DNA of 8,917 bases. It comes from JBBSJT01 sp041691015 (lineage in GTDB: Bacteria > Chlamydiota > Chlamydiia > Chlamydiales > Parachlamydiaceae). This document shows, one piece after another, positions 6,982-8,917 of the stretch. The DNA lies in assembly GCA_041691015.1 (NCBI GenBank), contig JBEPVN010000091.1, forward strand, positions 1 through 8,917, in the 5' to 3' direction. Numbering within the stretch: the first letter of the stretch is position 1; every line of letters starts with the position of its first letter. Made by a program: the position numbers and the translations under genes. The notes under the pieces are model-generated. The model ran no database searches and was not told the DNA's origin. It saw only the letters and a program-made list of their open reading frames with translations.

Positions 6982-7872
6982 ATGAACGGCAGAGATCTAA
7001 TATCACTGACTGATAAAAGATTAACTTGGGTTTTAAAAGCCCAAAATCAGCACCATTTTAAAGCTTGCGAGTGCGAAACTCACAGCATTGCAGCCCGGGA
7101 ATTAATCGAAGAAAAAATCATGGGTTATTGTCTGGAAACCTCCCCAGATAGAAACATAAAATTTTCTATTTTAAGCATTGGCAGCGGGGCACTTTTAGAA
7201 GAATATGTCCTCTTAAAAAAAATGATTTTTTATGGTTTTACATATATTGATATGACAATTATTGAAAAGGATCGGAGATGGTTTGATAAATTTATTATTC
7301 TGGAAAATATCGTAAGAAAAATAAATCTTAAAAAGAAGGTTGCAATTTCCTTATCCCGATTTACAAGTTTTAGAAGGTGTGCAAAAGCAAACTTAGCAAA
7401 AAAATACGAAATGATTTTTGCTATGGATTTTGAGCCCATTTTTAATCAGTGGGAAATGATTTTAAAAGCCGGGCATTTTTTAAAAGAATCAGGTAATTTG
7501 TATTTGACAGCTTGGAATATCAGGTTAACTCTGCAAAAAAATTATTTAGAGTTTTGTGAAAAAGCTATCGCGCCTGAATGGTTTATAAAATTTAATGAAC
7601 AAAACAAAGCGCGTTTAATTACTGACGCAGAGATTCGTTATGGGATTTTACAGCCGATAACATTTGATGAAGAGGGGTTGATCGATCTTATAAGAATTTG
7701 TTCCATGAGATATAAAATTAAAATAGAAATAAAAAAGCATGATCATATAAATGGCGTTAAAGTCAAAAGGCTATGTCAATCTCTCGTAAAATTTTGCCCT
7801 GAAATTTTAGGAATTAACATTGTTGAAAATTTCGATTCTGAAAAATATGATGTGCTTTTTCCAAGGAAGTAG
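6982..7872 (+). CDS. Rossmann/methyltransferase-like protein, divergent, function unknown
   Basis: The 296-residue protein is soluble, with no signal peptide or membrane segment. SILSIGSGALLEEY at about 62-75 looks like SAM-binding motif I (hhxhGxGxhxxE). IIEKDRRW at about 93-100 could provide the acidic residue of motif II. YEMIFAMDFE at 142-151 resembles a motif IV strand, and LKESGNLYLTAW at about 167-178 the following strand. The glycine loop is shorter than in typical enzymes, and I can name no substrate. The N-terminal 50 residues include a His/Cys cluster (HHFKACECETH, 24-34) that could bind metal; this is a guess from composition. The protein is rich in Lys and Ile, and the DNA appears more AT-rich than mgtE or typA. 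Upstream it diverges from the small secreted gene; downstream it ends 21 bp before the convergent transposase gene. The alternative is a degenerate, non-catalytic fold. Confidence 0.7.
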   Translation: MNGRDLISLTDKRLTWVLKAQNQHHFKACECETHSIAARELIEEKIMGYCLETSPDRNIKFSILSIGSGALLEEYVLLKKMIFYGFTYIDMTIIEKDRRWFDKFIILENIVRKINLKKKVAISLSRFTSFRRCAKANLAKKYEMIFAMDFEPIFNQWEMILKAGHFLKESGNLYLTAWNIRLTLQKNYLEFCEKAIAPEWFIKFNEQNKARLITDAEIRYGILQPITFDEEGLIDLIRICSMRYKIKIEIKKHDHINGVKVKRLCQSLVKFCPEILGINIVENFDSEKYDVLFPRK

Positions 7873-7874
7873 GG

Positions 7875-7897
7875 TTTGTAGTAGTCTTTAGCCTTAA
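7875..7897. repeat. Degenerate REP-like copy over the transposase stop codon
   Basis: TTTGTAG (7875-7881, allowing an ambiguous first T) followed by TCTTTAGCCTTA (7885-7896) matches the order TTTGTAG ... GCTTTAGCCT found repeatedly in the right-hand array (for example at 8619-8639 and 8671-8691), with a few substitutions and one deletion. The transposase stop (7896-7894, minus strand) lies inside it. The gene is therefore bordered by the same repeat type on both sides. Confidence 0.5.
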
Positions 7898-8412
7898 GTA
7901 ACAATAAAAAAACTACTATAAGGATACCTTTCCGGTTGATCTACCAATTTTGCTTTTACCGGATTTTCTTTTATATATTGCCATTTTTGCTGTAAGCCAA
8001 TTTCATCACGGATTAAATGATCGAAGTTTTCTACCTGCCACAATGGACCTGTACGCCCTAGCATTTTATTAAGTTGAAAAGATGAAGAGCCTTTTAAGTT
8101 CTTCATTATTTCGCTTAATGGATTTCCTGCGATTGGCTTTATAATTATATGTAAATGATCAGGCATAATTACAAATGCTTGAAGATCATAATTTATTTTA
8201 TCACTTTTTAAAAGATGTGAAAGCATAAATGAAGCTAAACTCTGATTTAAAAAAGGTTTTCCGATTTCTGTTCGTACACGAATTGTAATGAAATATGTTG
8301 AACCTTTTAATTCCCAATGAGGAAGATTTCGCTTATAAGTTTTGGTTAAATACCAATCGTGTCCATCAAATTGTCGAATTTTTGGAAGAGAAGTTTTTTC
8401 GTTTGTTTGCAT
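7894..8412 (-). CDS. REP-associated tyrosine transposase (RAYT, Y1/IS200-like HUH family)
   Basis: RAYTs are single-strand-specific HUH endonucleases related to IS200/IS605 transposases. They are usually single-copy and are thought to cut and spread REP palindromes. Numbering is from the GTG at 8421 (175 residues). RNLPHWELKGSTYFITIRV at about 31-49 is the family's N-terminal signature. MPDHLHIII at 86-94 holds the metal-binding His-x-His (89, 91). Tyr149 in KWQYIKENPVKAKLV is the expected nucleophile, and ERYPYSS follows near the C-terminus. The frame is intact and all key residues are present, so it may be active. I prefer the ATG at 8412 (172 residues) because GGGTG lies six bases upstream. 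The gene is flanked by its likely targets: the 194-bp palindromic array starts about 70 bp upstream and a degenerate copy covers the stop codon. No terminal inverted repeats or target duplications are seen, as expected for RAYTs. Confidence 0.92.
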   Translation of the reverse strand: MQTNEKTSLPKIRQFDGHDWYLTKTYKRNLPHWELKGSTYFITIRVRTEIGKPFLNQSLASFMLSHLLKSDKINYDLQAFVIMPDHLHIIIKPIAGNPLSEIMKNLKGSSSFQLNKMLGRTGPLWQVENFDHLIRDEIGLQQKWQYIKENPVKAKLVDQPERYPYSSFFIVT

Positions 8413-8435
8413 AGATTTCACCCATTTTGTGCAAA

Positions 8436-8464
8436 ACCATACAAATTTTTCTACTTTATTTCAA
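8436..8464 (-). promoter_or_regulatory. Candidate promoter for the transposase gene
   Basis: On the minus strand TTGAAA (8464-8459, 5 of 6 consensus) and TATGGT (8441-8436, 4 of 6) are 17 bp apart. Transcription would begin near 8429, shortly before the ATG at 8412. It sits in the short unique stretch between the gene and the repeat array. Confidence 0.4.
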
Positions 8465-8507
8465 TATTTTTTTTAGCATATGCTTGGCTTGTAGCCTGCA
8501 TCTGTTT

Positions 8508-8701
8508 GCAAGGGCTTCAGCCCTTGTTTGTTTTAGAGGGTTTTAACCCTCTTTTTGTCTTTAGATGAGTTTGAGGGCTAAAGCCCTCAAAAACGAGCAA
8601 GGGCTTTAGCTTATATATTTGTAGCGTAGGCTTTAGCCTGCGTTTGTTTGCAAGGGCTTTAGCCTTATATTTGTAGCGTAGGCTTTAGCCTGCGTTTGTT
8701 T
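8508..8701. repeat. 194-bp repeat, unit 1
   Basis: Palindromes in order: 8509-8526 (8-bp arms, loop TC), 8535-8552 (8-bp arms, loop TT), 8570-8591 (10-bp arms, loop AA, opposite orientation), 8598-8613 (imperfect), 8624-8643 (9 pairs, two of them G-T), 8652-8666 (imperfect) and 8676-8695 (same as 8624-8643). The last 105 bp is itself a direct repeat of a 52-53-bp sub-unit (8597-8649 and 8650-8701). The unit differs from unit 2 only at 8518 (C instead of T), in the loop of the first palindrome. Confidence 0.9.
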
Positions 8702-8895
8702 GCAAGGGCTTTAGCCCTTGTTTGTTTTAGAGGGTTTTAACCCTCTTTTTGTCTTTAGATGAGTTTGAGGGCTAAAGCCCTCAAAAACGAGCAAGGGCTT
8801 TAGCTTATATATTTGTAGCGTAGGCTTTAGCCTGCGTTTGTTTGCAAGGGCTTTAGCCTTATATTTGTAGCGTAGGCTTTAGCCTGCGTTTGTTT
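8702..8895. repeat. 194-bp repeat, unit 2
   Basis: This copy matches unit 1 at 193 of 194 positions by eye; the one difference is T at 8712. Palindromes are at 8703-8720, 8729-8746, 8764-8785, 8818-8837 and 8870-8889, with imperfect ones between. Sub-units are at 8791-8843 and 8844-8895. Unit 3 begins at 8896 and reaches the window end at 8917. Confidence 0.9.
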
Positions 8896-8917
8896 GCAAG
8901 GGCTTTAGCCCTTGTTT

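Larger units (their letters stand above)
8482..8917. repeat. Higher-order tandem array of REP-like palindromes, 194-bp period, open at the right edge
   Basis: This fills the 500-bp stretch without a gene beyond the transposase. Two complete 194-bp units (8508-8701 and 8702-8895) and the first 22 bases of a third (8896-8917) are visible. A degraded fragment (8482-8507) precedes unit 1. The units contain 16-22-base palindromes with a 2-base centre, usually of the form GGGCT-TT-AGCCC: CAAGGGCT/AGCCCTTG, AGAGGGTT/AACCCTCT, TTTGAGGGCT/AGCCCTCAAA and GCGTAGGCT/AGCCTGCGT. No long unique spacers and no reading frame of substance are present. With the neighbouring RAYT gene these are best read as REP elements assembled into a large BIME-like block. 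Confidence 0.9.

Noticed and set aside
7879..7918. TAGTAGT/ACTACTA inverted repeat as a terminator between the last two genes
   Set aside because: The 7-bp arms are separated by 26 bases, part of the repeat is in the transposase coding region, and no T-tract follows. Chance is more likely.
8359..8568. Rightward 69-codon open frame ending in the repeat array
   Set aside because: It lies antisense to the start of the transposase and then translates the REP palindromes (LQGLQPLFVLEGFNPLF). It has no ribosome site and is a typical artefact of reading through these repeats.
8482..8917. CRISPR array
   Set aside because: The period is 194 bp, there are no unique spacers between constant repeats, the units are themselves composed of palindromes, and no cas gene is present.

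Overview
The window is an AT-rich bacterial segment with seven convincing protein genes and, at its right edge, a tandem array of palindromic repeats beside a single-copy transposase-like gene. No RNA genes or rRNA are visible. The best guess for the source is an intracellular-lifestyle bacterium, possibly an environmental chlamydia (Parachlamydiales-like). That is an inference from the style of the proteins (a coiled-coil protein with an Inc-like bilobed hydrophobic segment, a chlamydial-style MgtE, small secreted and orphan methyltransferase genes), not from any marker gene. I hold it at about 0.4.

Layout, left to right. The first 50 bases carry a cluster of CTTTGCG heptamers. A leftward gene (87-1547) encodes a large coiled-coil membrane protein. 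A strong hairpin terminator (1707-1745) separates it from leftward typA (1767-3587), the ribosome-associated GTPase TypA/BipA. A divergent 160-bp gap leads to rightward mgtE (Mg2+ transporter, probably starting at a TTG at 3765). Ten bases after mgtE comes a class I methyltransferase (5248-5934), probably co-transcribed. A 7-TM protein of the MCFS/DUF6629-like type (6003-6659) follows with its own strong ribosome binding site. It overlaps tail to tail with a small leftward gene for a secreted CxxC protein (6637-6849). Then comes a rightward, divergent Rossmann/methyltransferase-like protein (6982-7872), and last a leftward REP-associated tyrosine transposase (7894-8412).

The most interesting region is 8482-8917. 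It is a higher-order tandem repeat with a period of exactly 194 bp: two complete units differ at one base, and a third begins at the window edge. Each unit is packed with short palindromes built on a GGGCT-TT-AGCCC core, whose outer arms differ from one palindrome to the next but remain self-complementary. A degenerate copy of the same motif lies on the other side of the transposase, over its stop codon. This looks like a RAYT/REP system (a REPtron) in which the repeats have been amplified as a block. The array runs off the right edge, so its full size is unknown.

The genes do not form one pathway. TypA and MgtE are housekeeping functions on divergent transcripts. The rest is small accessory material, with no sign of a multi-gene defence or biosynthetic system.
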